NCBI RefSeq assembly: GCF_001007875.1
Contig: NZ_CP011412.1
Coordinates: 1,054,001 to 1,118,000 of the forward strand
Source of the DNA: Sedimenticola thiotaurini
GTDB lineage: Bacteria; Pseudomonadota; Gammaproteobacteria; Chromatiales; Chromatiaceae
Direction of reading: 5' to 3'
DNA: 64,000 nt
Under the pieces are notes generated by a model. The model made no database searches and was not told the DNA's origin. It saw only the letters and a program-made list of their open reading frames with translations. The first letter of the stretch is position 1; every line of letters begins with the position of its first letter. Below, piece after piece: positions 20,449-30,473 of this stretch. Both the position numbers and the translations under genes were made by a program.

Positions 20449-20955
20449 TCATGTCAGGGAGCGCTCCCCGAGCAGCAGTTTACAGATCGATTCACTACTC
20501 ATGACCAGGGAGATCAGACTGGACAGAGCAGAACCATAAATCACCGGCACCCAATACCAGATAATGGGAATGCCAATGGTCTGGGAGACATCACCATACT
20601 CCATCTGCATAGCCGCATGGCCAAAACCAAACCAGGCAAAGGCCGCCATAATCACAGTTGCCAAAAAACTGGCCAGCAGGGAGATAGCCGACTGTCCACG
20701 GGGGCCAAACTTATCGGTAAAGAGGGCTACCGCCACATGACTGCGACTGATAAAGGCGTAGGGAATGGACAGAAAGGCGGCGGAGAGCACGAACAACTGC
20801 ACCACATCGATCGTACCCTGGTAAGTAAAACCCAACAGTTTTCTGGCCAGTACATCGGCCGTGGTGGCAAGCACCGCACCCAACAGCAGCAGTATACCGC
20901 CCCAGGCGGACCACTTGCTGATCAGCAACAGCACACGATTAAGTTGTCGGATCAT
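20449..20955 (-). CDS. dctQ: TRAP transporter small permease (DctQ)
   Basis: The 168-residue protein has four hydrophobic segments (ILLLLGAVLATTADVLAR, VQLFVLSAAFLSIPYAF, ISLLASFLATVIMAAFAWF and YWVPVIYGSALSSLISLV). It contains the family arginine/tryptophan pattern of DctQ. It pairs with the large permease downstream. The gene is 61 bases after dctP. No strong terminator is visible in that gap, unlike the second TRAP operon. Confidence 0.92.
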   Translation of the reverse strand: MIRQLNRVLLLISKWSAWGGILLLLGAVLATTADVLARKLLGFTYQGTIDVVQLFVLSAAFLSIPYAFISRSHVAVALFTDKFGPRGQSAISLLASFLATVIMAAFAWFGFGHAAMQMEYGDVSQTIGIPIIWYWVPVIYGSALSSLISLVMSSESICKLLLGERSLT

Positions 20956-21016
20956 GGATATCTACACAGCCTTCGAGCGTGTGATGACAGACAGCCGCCA
21001 TCACCACGCCAGCGGC

Positions 21017-22042
21017 CTATTTACCTTCGACTTCCGCCACATACTCCTGCGCTTTCCGGTAAATCTCCCGTGCATCCTTGATCCCTTTCTTTTCCAGGTC
21101 GACCAGATATCTTTCAATGGCCGGGGCCAACCGCTCTCTCCACTGTGTACGCTGCTCAGCAGTGAGTTTGCTCACCTCATTGCCCTTCTTCATCGCCGCA
21201 TCCAATCCAGGTTGATCCCACTGATTCCACCAGTCACCAAACTTGTTGACCAGGGCTTCGCCGGACATCTCGTCAATCACCTGCCGGATATCAGCGGGTA
21301 GCGCGTTATACTTGCGCTCGTTCATGACGAAAAAGAATGAGGTGGTGTACGCCCGGGCATCCAGGTGATAGTTAAGCGGCTCGTAAAGTTTGAAACCATT
21401 TACTGCATCCCAGGGAAACACGGTACCATCGATAACCCCCTTTTCCAGGTTTTCATAAACCTGCGTGGGCGGCATACCCACCGGTGAAGCCCCCAACTCT
21501 TCCAGCATCATGGAGATGGCCAGCGACGGTGTGCGCAGACGCAGCCCTTTCAGGTCATCGATGGAAGTAACCTTCTTGTCACGGGTATGGATCAGACCCG
21601 CGTTGTGGGCATGCAGGGCCAACACCTTGACCCCACGGTATTCACTCTTCAGGTATTTGGGATAGAGTTTCCACAAGGTCCTGCTGGCGGCATCAGAGGT
21701 CTGGACCAGGAATGGCAGATCGATAATGGATGTGCGTGGCAGACGTCCCCGCGGAATGCCGGTAAGACCGTGGGCGATGTCCACCACCCCGGCACGTACC
21801 TGATCCATCTGTTTTGCCACATGGCCAAAGGATGAACCTGCCGGAAAAATCTGTACCTTTACCCGCCCGTTAGTGCGTGCTTCCAGTTCCCTGGCCCAGG
21901 GCTCCAGAAAGTCGCGCTGTACGGGATAGGTCGATGGCAGAAAGTGACTCATTTTGAGTTCAATTGTATCGGCTGCAAAAGTCGCTGTACTGATGACGAT
22001 TGATACAATCAATAAACTGGCTGTTATAGCTCTTTTTATCAT
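21017..22042 (-). CDS. dctP: TRAP transporter periplasmic substrate-binding protein (DctP)
   Basis: The 341-residue exported binding protein has a signal peptide (MIKRAITASLLIVSIVIS, cut near ATFA-AD). The mature part has TRAP-family landmarks: KMSHFLPSTYPVQRDFLEPWARE, DLKGLRLRTPS and a conserved arginine (LRTPS) that salt-bridges a substrate carboxylate. ENLEKGVIDGTVFPWD is the dimer/hinge region. ATG at 22042 was chosen over the ATG two codons earlier because AGGAGG then lies 7 bases upstream instead of one. It is the first gene of the operon. The sequence suggests an organic-acid substrate, with no specificity readable by eye. Confidence 0.93.
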   Translation of the reverse strand: MIKRAITASLLIVSIVISTATFAADTIELKMSHFLPSTYPVQRDFLEPWARELEARTNGRVKVQIFPAGSSFGHVAKQMDQVRAGVVDIAHGLTGIPRGRLPRTSIIDLPFLVQTSDAASRTLWKLYPKYLKSEYRGVKVLALHAHNAGLIHTRDKKVTSIDDLKGLRLRTPSLAISMMLEELGASPVGMPPTQVYENLEKGVIDGTVFPWDAVNGFKLYEPLNYHLDARAYTTSFFFVMNERKYNALPADIRQVIDEMSGEALVNKFGDWWNQWDQPGLDAAMKKGNEVSKLTAEQRTQWRERLAPAIERYLVDLEKKGIKDAREIYRKAQEYVAEVEGK

Positions 22043-22070
22043 GTGCATTCCTCCTCAGGATCTGTCGATC

Positions 22071-22105
22071 AAGTTCAACTTAGTTGCATGTGTAACTTAT
22101 GTCAA
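22071..22105 (-). promoter_or_regulatory. dctP promoter with overlapping palindromes
   Basis: On the minus strand a perfect -35 TTGACA (22100-22105) is 17 bp from TAAGTT (22077-22082). Between them is an imperfect 16-bp dyad, AGTTGCATGTGTAACT (22082-22097, 12 of 16 symmetric). Over the -10 lies AAGTT-C-AACTT (22071-22081). This arrangement suits a repressor such as the operon's own MarR protein. Confidence 0.55.
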
Positions 22106-22269
22106 CTCGACAATACTGCACAAACAAGATGGAAATAGCCGGTATTTCGTTTGAATAACCAAACCAGCGTCCACCAAAAATGGCAGATGGATTAAAGCTG
22201 AACCCTGTCGTCTTGACCATCTTGCGCGACGAGGCTCACAGACTTTTTATTCTTGCCATACAACAGGAT

Positions 22270-23607
22270 TCATTCGCCCCCATCCAGCTGACTCATCACC
22301 TGACGGAAACAGGCATCAACAGCATGGCGGTCTTCTGAATAGCAGAGAGCTTGAACAGCCATGGCATGAATCGCAATCGCGTGGCGCCGTAAAATGGTGT
22401 CGTGCTCTCTATCATCAATAACCGGAGCTATCGCTCCGATCACTTTCAACATATGCATCATGACGGTCGGGAAAACCGCAGCTGACTGCCTGATCTGCAC
22501 AAAAGCTGTATCGGTCAGCCGGGTAAAGTCCACAGCCTGTAGCAGAACACGTGCTTTTCCATCTTTGTCCCGACAGATAGTGGAACCGGCACCGCGGCCG
22601 GAAAACAGCACCAGCCCGGAACCCAGCTCATCCAGACAGGAAGTGGCGGTATAGGGATCGTTTATACCTGGTGACAAGGCCCGCAACGCAATCTCTACCA
22701 GCTGTTGAAACGGAAACTCAATATCCTGTACCAGGGTCCGCTGGTGACCAAAACGAAATGCATCCTGCAGGTCATCCAGTTGCTCCTTTGGCACACGTTC
22801 CGACGGCGATACATCAAACAGCGTGGCTCCGCACAGTACAAACTGACCGGGACGATAATTGAGCCGTATAAACAGATCATGTTGTTCGGCCCAGGTGACC
22901 AGCCGGGTCTCTTCCACCGCCTGCAAAACGCCCCGCTCCCGGGCCGGAACCGGTACGGCTGAATCATCCATCAATCGGATCAGGTACTGACGATCCTCTT
23001 CTTCCTCAACGGCACTTCCAGAGCGTTCAGGCAATAGCCGTGTCACTATCATCTCCAACTCATTGCGTACGTTGGCGATTATTCTGCTGGCGTGAATGCT
23101 GTCGGCAATGTGGTGGATGTAGAAGATCAGCATGCCGACACTGACCAATGCAAACAGCATGGCGGCACTGGTACCGAGTTGCGGAACAAAACCGCCGCCA
23201 GCCGCTGATTGCACAGAACGTAAGATCAACAGACAGAATACAAAACACGCAAGAAAAAGCCCCAGTGCAACCTGGCTCTTGCGATCACGCATGAAGTTGT
23301 AGATGAGGCGCGGACCGAACTGGGAACTGGCAAGGGTCAGCACCACTATGGTGATGGAGAAGGTCAGACTGACGACAGTCATCATCACCGTCGCTATGGT
23401 GGAGAGAATAACCCTGGCAGAATCCGCCTCGCCCGGAAACAGCCAGGGTGATTCATCGGCCGGGTCCAAGACGTAATGCTGGTCGGCCAGAATCAGCAGA
23501 AACGCCAACATGGCCGACAACGCCACCATCAGTGTGGGGATAAACCAGTAACTGGAGTGTACCTGGTCCCATAATTTGAAAAGCCGGCTATATCTGAGCG
23601 GTTTCAC
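22270..23607 (-). CDS. DUF2254 membrane protein
   Basis: The 445-residue inner-membrane protein matches DUF2254. Four transmembrane helices occupy the N-terminal ~170 residues. The pattern VVSLTFSITIVVLTLASSQFGPRLIYNFMRD is the family hallmark. A long cytoplasmic C-terminal region includes RALSPGINDPYTATSCLDELGSGL, another conserved family stretch. The biochemical role is unknown. It lies 143 bases downstream of acnA on the same strand; a small inverted repeat (ACCGG/CCGGT near 23630) sits in that gap. The gene is probably separately transcribed. No regulatory element could be identified. Confidence 0.85.
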   Translation of the reverse strand: MKPLRYSRLFKLWDQVHSSYWFIPTLMVALSAMLAFLLILADQHYVLDPADESPWLFPGEADSARVILSTIATVMMTVVSLTFSITIVVLTLASSQFGPRLIYNFMRDRKSQVALGLFLACFVFCLLILRSVQSAAGGGFVPQLGTSAAMLFALVSVGMLIFYIHHIADSIHASRIIANVRNELEMIVTRLLPERSGSAVEEEEDRQYLIRLMDDSAVPVPARERGVLQAVEETRLVTWAEQHDLFIRLNYRPGQFVLCGATLFDVSPSERVPKEQLDDLQDAFRFGHQRTLVQDIEFPFQQLVEIALRALSPGINDPYTATSCLDELGSGLVLFSGRGAGSTICRDKDGKARVLLQAVDFTRLTDTAFVQIRQSAAVFPTVMMHMLKVIGAIAPVIDDREHDTILRRHAIAIHAMAVQALCYSEDRHAVDACFRQVMSQLDGGE

Positions 23608-23750
23608 TTTTACCCCGGGCTCCGATGATAACCGGCTTCCAACCGGTGTTGAGAAACAGACAGGCTCTTTTCTACAAACCCGCGAAGTGTGTCAATCCCC
23701 TCCGCAACATCACCTGAAACAGTCGATCAACATAGCGACGACATCCCCGG

Positions 23751-26465
23751 TCAGCTATTCGCTAGCTGCCGAAGTACGTAGTGCAATATTCCGCCATTCT
23801 CGTAATAGGCAAACTCATTAGGCGTATCGATACGAATCTTCGCCATAAAACTGAAGCGATCCCCGCTATCCCGCCGAACCGATACCTCGACAGACTCCTG
23901 TCCTTCGGTAATGGCCGGAATGGAAAAATACTCCGTGCCATCCAGTTTTAACTTCTCCGCCGATTCACCTTCGGCAAACTGCAGAGGCAGAATACCCATG
24001 CCGATCAGGTTGGAGCGGTGAATCCGTTCATAGCTCTCCGCGATCACCGCTTTCACACCCAGCAGCGCCGGTCCCTTGGCCGCCCAGTCACGGGATGAAC
24101 CGGTGCCATACTCCTTGCCGGCCAGCACAACGAGTGGTGTCCCGCTCTCCTTGTAACGTTCAGCGGCGTCAAATATGGAGAGTTGTTCACCGGATGGGAA
24201 GTGGGTGGTCCAGCTCCCTTCCGTGCCCGGCGCCAACTGATTGCGCAGGCGAATATTGGCGAAAGTACCACGCATCATCACTTCGTGATTGCCCCGCCGT
24301 GAACCGTAAGAGTTGAAATCCTGTGGCGCCACCTGGTGGGCCTGCAGGTAGATGCCGGCGGGGCTGTCGATGGCGATGGCACCGGCGGGCGATATGTGAT
24401 CGGTGGTGATACTGTCGCCCACTTTCACCAGACAGCGGGCATCGGTAATCGAATCCACGCCCGGTTGTTTCTGTGCAATATTTTCAAAGAAGGTGGGCTG
24501 ACGTACATAGGTGGAATCGGCCCAGGCGTAGCGTTCACCCGTCTCAATCGGCAGATTGTTCCACACTTCGTTGCCGGTATAGACATCCTGGTACTTTTTG
24601 CGGAACATCGCCGCATCCAGTGACCCGGCCATCACCGCCTGGATCTCCTGGCTGTCGGGCCAGATGTCGGCCAGCTTCACCGGATTTCCCTGCGGATCCA
24701 GACCGAGCGGATCGTTGTACAGATCCACACTCATGTTGCCGGCCAGTGCATAGGCCACCACCAGCGGTGGAGAGGCCAGGTAGTTGGCCTGAACCTCCTG
24801 ATGGATACGCCCCTCAAAATTGCGATTGCCGGAGAGTACCGAGGTGACCAGCAGGTTCCCGGCATTGATCCCCTGGCTGATCTCAGGGGCCAGTGGCCCG
24901 GAATTGCCGATACAGGTGGTACAGCCATAGCCAACCAGATAGAAACCCAGGGCCTCCAGCTCTTTCATCAGGCCGGCCCGCTGCAGATAGTCGGTCACCA
25001 CCTTGGAACCCGGTGCAAAACTGGTTTTCACCCAGGGTTTGGTCTGCAAGCCGAGTCTGCGTGCGTTTCTGGCCAGCAGACCCGCGGCCACCAGCACCGC
25101 AGGATTGGAGGTATTGGTACAGCTGGTGATAGCGGCAATTACCACCGCCCCCTGCTCCAGGATGAAGGTCTCGCCCTGGTAGGTCACCTCTACTGCACCG
25201 TTATCACTCGGTGGATGTCCGCCCTCCTCTTCAAAATCGGTGACCACCTCGGCAGCCGATATCTGTTGGTGATGTTCGGAAAGGAGCTGATGAAAACGGC
25301 TGCTGGCATCGGTCAGGGGAATCCTGTCCTGAGGGCGTTTCGGGCCCGCAATTGATGGAACCACTTCGGACAGGTCCAGTGTCAACAGGGCGCTGTAATG
25401 GGCCTCTGGCGTATTGGCGTCATGCCATAAGCCCATCCGGCGCGCGTAGCTCTCCACCAGTTCCAGAGTGTGATCATCCCGACCGGTCAGTTGCAGATAA
25501 CGGATGGTCTCGGCATCGATCGGGAAGATACCGCAGGTGGCCCCGTATTCCGGCGCCATGTTGGCTATGGTGGCACGATCGGCCAGGGAGAGATTGGTCA
25601 GCCCTTCGCCAAAAAATTCCACGAATTTTCCCACCACGCCAAACTCACGCAGCTGTTGGGTAACCGTCAGCACCAGGTCAGTGGCGGTGGCGCCTTCAGG
25701 CAGCTTACCGACCAGGCGGAATCCCACCACTTGGGGAATCAGCATGGTGATAGGCTGACCGAGCATGGCCGCCTCCGCTTCGATTCCTCCCACACCCCAG
25801 CCCAGCACGCCCAGGCCGTTAATCATGGTGGTGTGGGAGTCCGTGCCCACCAGGCTGTCCGGATAGGCCAGCTGTTCACCATCCTGCTGCCGGGTAAACA
25901 CACCCCGGGCCAGGTACTCCAGATTCACCTGGTGCACAATGCCGGTGCCCGGAGGCACTACCTTGAAGTTCTCAAAGGCGGTCTGTCCCCAGCGCAAGAA
26001 CTTGTAGCGTTCCAGATTGCGGGCGATCTCTATTTCCGTGTTCTGGCTTAGTGCATCCTTGGTGCCAAAGTGGTCCACCATGACCGAGTGATCAATGACC
26101 AGTTCCACCGGAGAGAGCGGATTGATACGGGACGCCGCTCCACCCAGTTCCACCATGGCATCGCGCATCGCCGCCAGATCCACGATAGCCGGCACCCCGG
26201 TGAAGTCCTGCAACAGCACCCGGGACGGCACAAAGGCGATCTCCTGGGATGGCTCTGCCTGGGGATCCCAGCTGGCCAGGAATTCAACATCCTCATCCGA
26301 CACATAGTTCTCGTCCCCGTGCCGGAGCAGATTCTCCAGCAGTATGCGGAGCGAAAAAGGCAGTCGCTCAATGGCATAGCGCTGCTCAAGCTGGTCAAAG
26401 GGGTAGATGGTGTATTCGGTCTGTCCGACCATCAATTTTGCCGACTGGCTGTAGGTGCTGCTCAT
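23751..26465 (-). CDS. acnA: Aconitate hydratase A
   Basis: The 904-residue monomeric aconitase is of the AcnA/IRP type, interconverting citrate and isocitrate. E. coli AcnA is the stable, stress- and iron-starvation-induced form. The 4Fe-4S ligands are in [12 protein letters not shown] and [13 protein letters not shown]. Other landmarks are the swivel region [10 protein letters not shown] and [20 protein letters not shown] at 26465 ([12 protein letters not shown]) was chosen because it aligns with known AcnA starts (MSST...) and has GGGAGA upstream. An earlier in-frame start at 26543 would add 26 basic residues not seen in the family. It coexists with acnB 20 kb away. No IRP-like or Fur site was identified. 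Confidence 0.97.
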   Translation of the reverse strand: MSSTYSQSAKLMVGQTEYTIYPFDQLEQRYAIERLPFSLRILLENLLRHGDENYVSDEDVEFLASWDPQAEPSQEIAFVPSRVLLQDFTGVPAIVDLAAMRDAMVELGGAASRINPLSPVELVIDHSVMVDHFGTKDALSQNTEIEIARNLERYKFLRWGQTAFENFKVVPPGTGIVHQVNLEYLARGVFTRQQDGEQLAYPDSLVGTDSHTTMINGLGVLGWGVGGIEAEAAMLGQPITMLIPQVVGFRLVGKLPEGATATDLVLTVTQQLREFGVVGKFVEFFGEGLTNLSLADRATIANMAPEYGATCGIFPIDAETIRYLQLTGRDDHTLELVESYARRMGLWHDANTPEAHYSALLTLDLSEVVPSIAGPKRPQDRIPLTDASSRFHQLLSEHHQQISAAEVVTDFEEEGGHPPSDNGAVEVTYQGETFILEQGAVVIAAITSCTNTSNPAVLVAAGLLARNARRLGLQTKPWVKTSFAPGSKVVTDYLQRAGLMKELEALGFYLVGYGCTTCIGNSGPLAPEISQGINAGNLLVTSVLSGNRNFEGRIHQEVQANYLASPPLVVAYALAGNMSVDLYNDPLGLDPQGNPVKLADIWPDSQEIQAVMAGSLDAAMFRKKYQDVYTGNEVWNNLPIETGERYAWADSTYVRQPTFFENIAQKQPGVDSITDARCLVKVGDSITTDHISPAGAIAIDSPAGIYLQAHQVAPQDFNSYGSRRGNHEVMMRGTFANIRLRNQLAPGTEGSWTTHFPSGEQLSIFDAAERYKESGTPLVVLAGKEYGTGSSRDWAAKGPALLGVKAVIAESYERIHRSNLIGMGILPLQFAEGESAEKLKLDGTEYFSIPAITEGQESVEVSVRRDSGDRFSFMAKIRIDTPNEFAYYENGGILHYVLRQLANS

Positions 26466-26720
26466 CGCCTGAAGTCTCCCGGGTCTGAATCTGGAATGCC
26501 GCAGTCGCGCGGTAGAGGTGTGACCGGAAATATTCCGATACACGGATAAGTTTAGCAGATCGCCGGTTACAGGGCGTACTCGGAAAGACCGCTTATCGAC
26601 TTCCTACCCTGCATTCCACCGGGCTGTCGAAAAAGCACCACACCGGCCATATGCCGGATCCATCCGACCCGGTAAAACTTTTTCTCTCGAGCCGGGAATC
26701 TCTGGTGCTAATATTGGGTT

Positions 26721-27197
26721 GTGAAGAGATTAAAAGAAAAAAAACTGACCGACGCACCGTTGACCCTGGGCTGGCGGGAGTGGCTGGCCCTGCCGGAACT
26801 GGGCATTCCACGTATCAAGGCCAAGGTGGATACCGGTGCCCGAACGTCGGCCCTGCATGCGTTCTTTATCGATCCGTACCGGCATCAGGGCCGGGACCGG
26901 GTCCGCTTCGGCGTGCATCCCCACCAGCGGGACCGGGACAACGCCATCATCTGCACCGCTGATCTGCTGGAGCAGCGGGTAGTGAGCGACTCGGGTGGAC
27001 ATCGTGAAATGCGTTACGTGATCCAGACCGAGGTGGTGATCGGCTCACTCACCAAGCAGATCGAGCTGACCCTGACCGACCGGGATACCATGCTGTTTCG
27101 AATGCTGTTGGGCCGCACGGCATTACGGGGAGATTTTCTGGTCGATGCGGAACGCTCGTTTCAGGCCGGCACACCGGTACACCCCTTATCTGAATGA
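26721..27197 (+). CDS. RimB-like retropepsin-type protease (RimK partner)
   Basis: The 158-residue protein is of the family annotated as ATP-dependent zinc protease, now viewed as retropepsin-like and related to RimB. The active-site motif KVDTGARTSALHA (D37-T-G-A) is clear, and LLGRTALRGDFLVD near the C-terminus is also typical. It starts at a GTG (26721); no ATG is available upstream of the conserved LGWREWLALPELG segment. rimK follows after 15 bases. In Pseudomonas, RimB and RimA modulate RimK's glutamylation of ribosomal protein S6; a similar trimming or regulating role is inferred here. Confidence 0.8.
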   Translation: MKRLKEKKLTDAPLTLGWREWLALPELGIPRIKAKVDTGARTSALHAFFIDPYRHQGRDRVRFGVHPHQRDRDNAIICTADLLEQRVVSDSGGHREMRYVIQTEVVIGSLTKQIELTLTDRDTMLFRMLLGRTALRGDFLVDAERSFQAGTPVHPLSE

Positions 27198-27212
27198 CCA
27201 GGAAACCATGCC

Positions 27213-28118
27213 ATGAATATCGCTATCTTGTCACGCAATGCCCGACTCTACTCCACCGCCAGACTGGTGGAAGCAGCCAAGGCGCGCGGACATCAGGTGC
27301 GGGTTATCGACCCGCTACGCTGTTACATGAACATTACCTCGCATCGCCCATCCATCCACTATAAGGGGGAGACCTTGGATGATTTCGATGCGGTGATTCC
27401 CCGCATCGGCGCCTCCATCACCTTCTACGGTACCGCGGTGCTGCGCCAGTTCGAGATGATGGGGGTCTATCCGCTGAACGAGTCGGTCGCCATCTCCCGC
27501 GCCCGGGACAAGTTGCGTTCAGCCCAACTGCTGGCCCGCAAGGGCATCGGCCTGCCGGTGACCGGATTCGCCCACTCACCGGACGATATCAATGACCTGA
27601 TGACCCAGGTAGGTGGTGCCCCGGTGGTGATCAAACTGCTGGAGGGGACCCAGGGTATCGGTGTGGTACTGGCAGAGACCCACAAAGCGGCCGAGAGCGT
27701 GCTCCAGGCATTCATGGGTCTTAAGGCCAATATCATGGTGCAGGAGTTCATTTCGGAGTCGAAGGGTTCCGATCTGCGCTGTCTGGTCATCGGTGGCAAG
27801 GTGGTGGCAGCCATGAAGCGCCAGGCCCGGGAGGGTGAGTTCCGCTCCAACCTGCACCGGGGCGGCTCCGCCGCCCTGGTCCGCATCACGCCGGAGGAGC
27901 GCTCCACCGCGACCCGGGCGGCCCGGGTCATGGGACTCAATGTGTGTGGCGTGGATCTGTTGCGTTCTAATCATGGCCCGGTGGTGATGGAGGTAAACTC
28001 CTCTCCCGGTCTGGAAGGGATCGAGCACGCCACCAACAAGGATATCGCCAGCACTATTATCGAGTTTATCGAAAAAAACGGTCGCCCCAATCACACCAAG
28101 ACCCGGGGCAAGGGTTGA
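27213..28118 (+). CDS. rimK: Ribosomal protein S6 L-glutamate ligase RimK
   Basis: RimK is an ATP-grasp ligase that adds glutamates to the C-terminus of ribosomal protein S6; the E. coli enzyme can also make poly-alpha-glutamate. At 301 residues it equals the E. coli length. Visible landmarks are [59 protein letters not shown] and the metal/ATP-binding end [15 protein letters not shown]. It sits between the RimB-like gene (15 bases) and a deacylase gene (3 bases). A tight operon is therefore expected. Translation starts at ATG after CCAGGAAACCATGCC. Confidence 0.96.
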   Translation: MNIAILSRNARLYSTARLVEAAKARGHQVRVIDPLRCYMNITSHRPSIHYKGETLDDFDAVIPRIGASITFYGTAVLRQFEMMGVYPLNESVAISRARDKLRSAQLLARKGIGLPVTGFAHSPDDINDLMTQVGGAPVVIKLLEGTQGIGVVLAETHKAAESVLQAFMGLKANIMVQEFISESKGSDLRCLVIGGKVVAAMKRQAREGEFRSNLHRGGSAALVRITPEERSTATRAARVMGLNVCGVDLLRSNHGPVVMEVNSSPGLEGIEHATNKDIASTIIEFIEKNGRPNHTKTRGKG

Positions 28119-28121
28119 ATC

Positions 28122-29165
28122 ATGGACAAACCACTTCGTATCGGAACCGAAGAGGTGTTACCGGGACAGAATCTCACCATCGACCTGCCCCTTGCCCAGC
28201 TTTATACCCATACCCCCATGACCATGCCGGTACATGTCATTCGGGGGCGCCGGGCCGGCCCGCGACTGTTTGTCTGCGCCGCCATTCACGGTGACGAGAT
28301 CAACGGCGTGGAGATTATTCGTCGACTGCTGAGCCTGCCACTACTGAAGAAACTTCGCGGTGACCTGATCGCCGTCCCCATCGTGAATGTACCTGGCTTC
28401 CTGCAACGCTCCCGCTATCTGCCCGATCGCCGTGACCTGAACCGCTCTTTTCCCGGCTCGGAAAAGGGTTCATTGGCCGGTCGTGTGGCCCACCTGTTTC
28501 TCAACGAGATTGTGGCCCAGTGCAGCCACGGTATTGATCTGCACACAGCCGCCATCGACCGGGCCAATCTGCCCCAGGTGCGTGCCAACCTGGATGACCC
28601 TATCGCTGCCGCCATGGCAGAGGCTTTTCGCACACCGGTCACCCTCAACGCCAACCTGCGCGACGGATCGGTCCGCCAGGCCGGCGCCACCCTGGGTATA
28701 CCCATGATTGTCTATGAGTGCGGCGAGGCACTGCGTTTCGATGAACACTCGATTCGTATCGGGCTGCGGGGCATCGTGCGGGTCATGCGCCACCTCGGCA
28801 TGCTACCGGCAGCCCGGGCTACCCGCAGCAAACAGGCATCAGTGGTGACCCACACCAGCGCCTGGGTGCGTGCCTCCCAGAGCGGCATTCTCAGGGCGGT
28901 GGCACCATTGGGTGCCAGCGTGGAGAAAAACAGTATCCTCGGTTACATCAGCGACCCTTTTGGCGAGAGTGAGACCCAGGTCATCTCACCCTGGCGCGGC
29001 ATTGTCATCGGTCGCACCACGCTACCGTTGGCTTACCAGGGCGAAGCGCTCTATCACATCGCCCGACTCGGTCGGAATGAGATGGAACAGTTGGAAGATG
29101 CCATACAGGAAGAGGATCCGTTGCCTGCCATTCCCTATCTGCAGGATGAGCCGGTGATTGTTTAG
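28122..29165 (+). CDS. Succinylglutamate desuccinylase/aspartoacylase-family zinc deacylase
   Basis: The 347-residue M14-like zinc enzyme is of the AstE/AspA family. Metal ligands are visible in IHGDEINGVE (H56, E59) and DLHTA (H141), with PDRRDLNRSFPG for substrate binding. A C-terminal barrel-sandwich segment (about 255-340) is typical of the larger members. The family removes acyl groups from N-acyl amino acids. Its position 3 bases behind rimK suggests it acts on a glutamyl or acylated product of that pathway, but this is inference. It ends the operon; no terminator is seen before the repeat region. Confidence 0.85.
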   Translation: MDKPLRIGTEEVLPGQNLTIDLPLAQLYTHTPMTMPVHVIRGRRAGPRLFVCAAIHGDEINGVEIIRRLLSLPLLKKLRGDLIAVPIVNVPGFLQRSRYLPDRRDLNRSFPGSEKGSLAGRVAHLFLNEIVAQCSHGIDLHTAAIDRANLPQVRANLDDPIAAAMAEAFRTPVTLNANLRDGSVRQAGATLGIPMIVYECGEALRFDEHSIRIGLRGIVRVMRHLGMLPAARATRSKQASVVTHTSAWVRASQSGILRAVAPLGASVEKNSILGYISDPFGESETQVISPWRGIVIGRTTLPLAYQGEALYHIARLGRNEMEQLEDAIQEEDPLPAIPYLQDEPVIV

Positions 29166-29300
29166 TGAGGTGAGTTTGGCACGCCAAAAGAACGATGTGT
29201 CAGTAACATCGCTGATCGTGTTAAACGGGAGTTTTGGCCAATTGTATCAAGTGATCTGTGTCACGATGAACAAACCGGATTGGTAGGACCGATAACCGTG

Positions 29301-29724
29301 CACTGCCCCGTTCAGCCTGTCGAGCATCACAGAGCTGAGCGGAAAAAGGCTTGGATACCTTTGGCCACAAAAGTACCTCGCCGAAGGCCGCAAGGCCGGG
29401 CGAAATGCCTTTGGCAGGTCAAGCATTGCTTAACTATTAGCTGCCAAAAGTCTTTGCTAAAAAGCGGTTCCGGCCCGCTGGGCCGGGTTACTTTTACGGG
29501 TAAAAGTAACCAACCCCCCCGCTCCACCACGCCACCCCTGCGGGGTCCCCAGTGTTTCTCGCCAGCAACGGGGCGCGCATAACTCGCTGCGCTCAAACAG
29601 ATGCGCGCCTTTGTCCGTCCCTGGCTGCGATACTCGGTGGCGTGGAAGTCGGATCTTTCTGCGGAACCCAAACCCTTAATAACGCTTTTTATTATGAACA
29701 TGCCGAATGGCAGGCCGTATGATA
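29301..29724. repeat. Repeat unit A (internally deleted copy)
   Basis: This is the first of three head-to-tail copies of one non-coding element filling the gap between the deacylase gene and pntB. Units share the start CCGTTCAGCCTGTCGAGCAT, the block TTGGCCACAAAAGTACCTCG, and GGCCGGGCGAAATGCC. Unit A lacks about 100 bases present in B and C between CTGAGCGGA and AAAGGCTT. It holds a perfect 12-bp inverted repeat, GGTTACTTTTAC/GTAAAAGTAACC (29486-29511). It also holds CCGGCCC/GGGCCGG just before it. The 29166-29300 lead-in shows nothing recognisable. Confidence 0.85.
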
Positions 29725-30250
29725 GCGCACCTTCCCGTTCAGCTTGTCGAGCATCGCAGGGCTGAGCGGAATCAAGCGTGAAATTGTCTGAGCCGCATAG
29801 CGGCGAGTTTTTTCACGCGCCGCTCAGGCCGAGAAGCGCAGAGCACCCGAAGGGCAGGCTGACCGGGGAAAGGCTTTTGGATACTTTTGGCCACAAAAGT
29901 ACCTCGCCGAAGGCCGCAAGGCCGGGCGAAATGCCTTTTGCTGGTCAAATATTTGTTAACTATTAGCGGCGAAGAGTCTTTGTTAAAAAGGGGTTCCGGC
30001 CCATTGGGCCGGGTTACTTTTACGGGTAAAAGTAACCAAAACCCCCGCTCCACCACGCCACCCCTGCGGGGTTCCCTGCGTTTCTCGCCAGCGACGGGGC
30101 GCGCATAACTCGCTGCGCTCAAACAGATGCGCGCCTTTTTCCGTCCCTGGCTGCGATACTCGGTGGCGCGGAAGTCGGATTACCTTGCGGAACCTGAATC
30201 TCGGGGGCTATTTTCTGATGAACGAGCAGATTGGCAGGCTGTATATTCGT
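29725..30250. repeat. Repeat unit B (fullest copy)
   Basis: This copy is the longest and can serve as the reference. It contains, in order: the shared start; the segment GAGCCGCATAGCGGCGAGTT, missing from A; the TTGGCCACAAAAGTACCTCG block; the CCGGCCC-ATT-GGGCCGG hairpin; and the perfect GGTTACTTTTAC-GG-GTAAAAGTAACC palindrome at 30012-30037. The stem of the CCGGCCC hairpin is kept between A and B while its loop differs. It ends with CTGCGATACTCGGTGGCG and a variable tail. Confidence 0.85.
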
Positions 30251-30473
30251 GCGCCTTCCCGTTCAGCCTGTCGAGCATCGCAGGACTGAGCGGAATCAAG
30301 CATGAAATTGTTTGAGCCGCATAGCGGCGAGTTTTTTTCACTCGCCGCTCAGGCCGAGAAGCGCAGAGCACCCGAAGGGCAGGCTGACCGGGGAAAGGCT
30401 TTTGGGTACTTTTGGCCACAAAAGTACCTCGCGAAAGGCCGTCAGGCCGGGCGAAATGCCTTTGGCAGGTCAA
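30251..30473. repeat. Repeat unit C (3'-truncated copy)
   Basis: This copy matches the first ~220 bases of unit B, including GAGCCGCATAGCGGCGAGTT and the TTGGCCACAAAAGTACCTCG block. It stops after GGCAGGTCAA, so the palindromic second half is absent. The remaining 57 bases lead to the pntB stop codon. Confidence 0.85.

Noticed and set aside
20956-21016. Terminator between dctP and dctQ of the first TRAP operon
   Set aside because: Only an imperfect GTGGTGATG/CATCACAC pairing is present, with no T-run.
23751-26465. Possible 2-methylcitrate (prp) locus around acnA
   Set aside because: No prpB, prpC or prpF gene is beside it, and the N-terminus and length fit housekeeping AcnA.
26465-26543. 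Longer acnA start adding 26 residues
   Set aside because: The extra basic residues are not in the family, and the ATG at 26465 gives the canonical MSST start with a ribosome site.
29301-30473. CRISPR array or insertion sequence
   Set aside because: Units are hundreds of bases long, not 25-40 bases with regular spacers, and contain no transposase frame or terminal inverted repeats.
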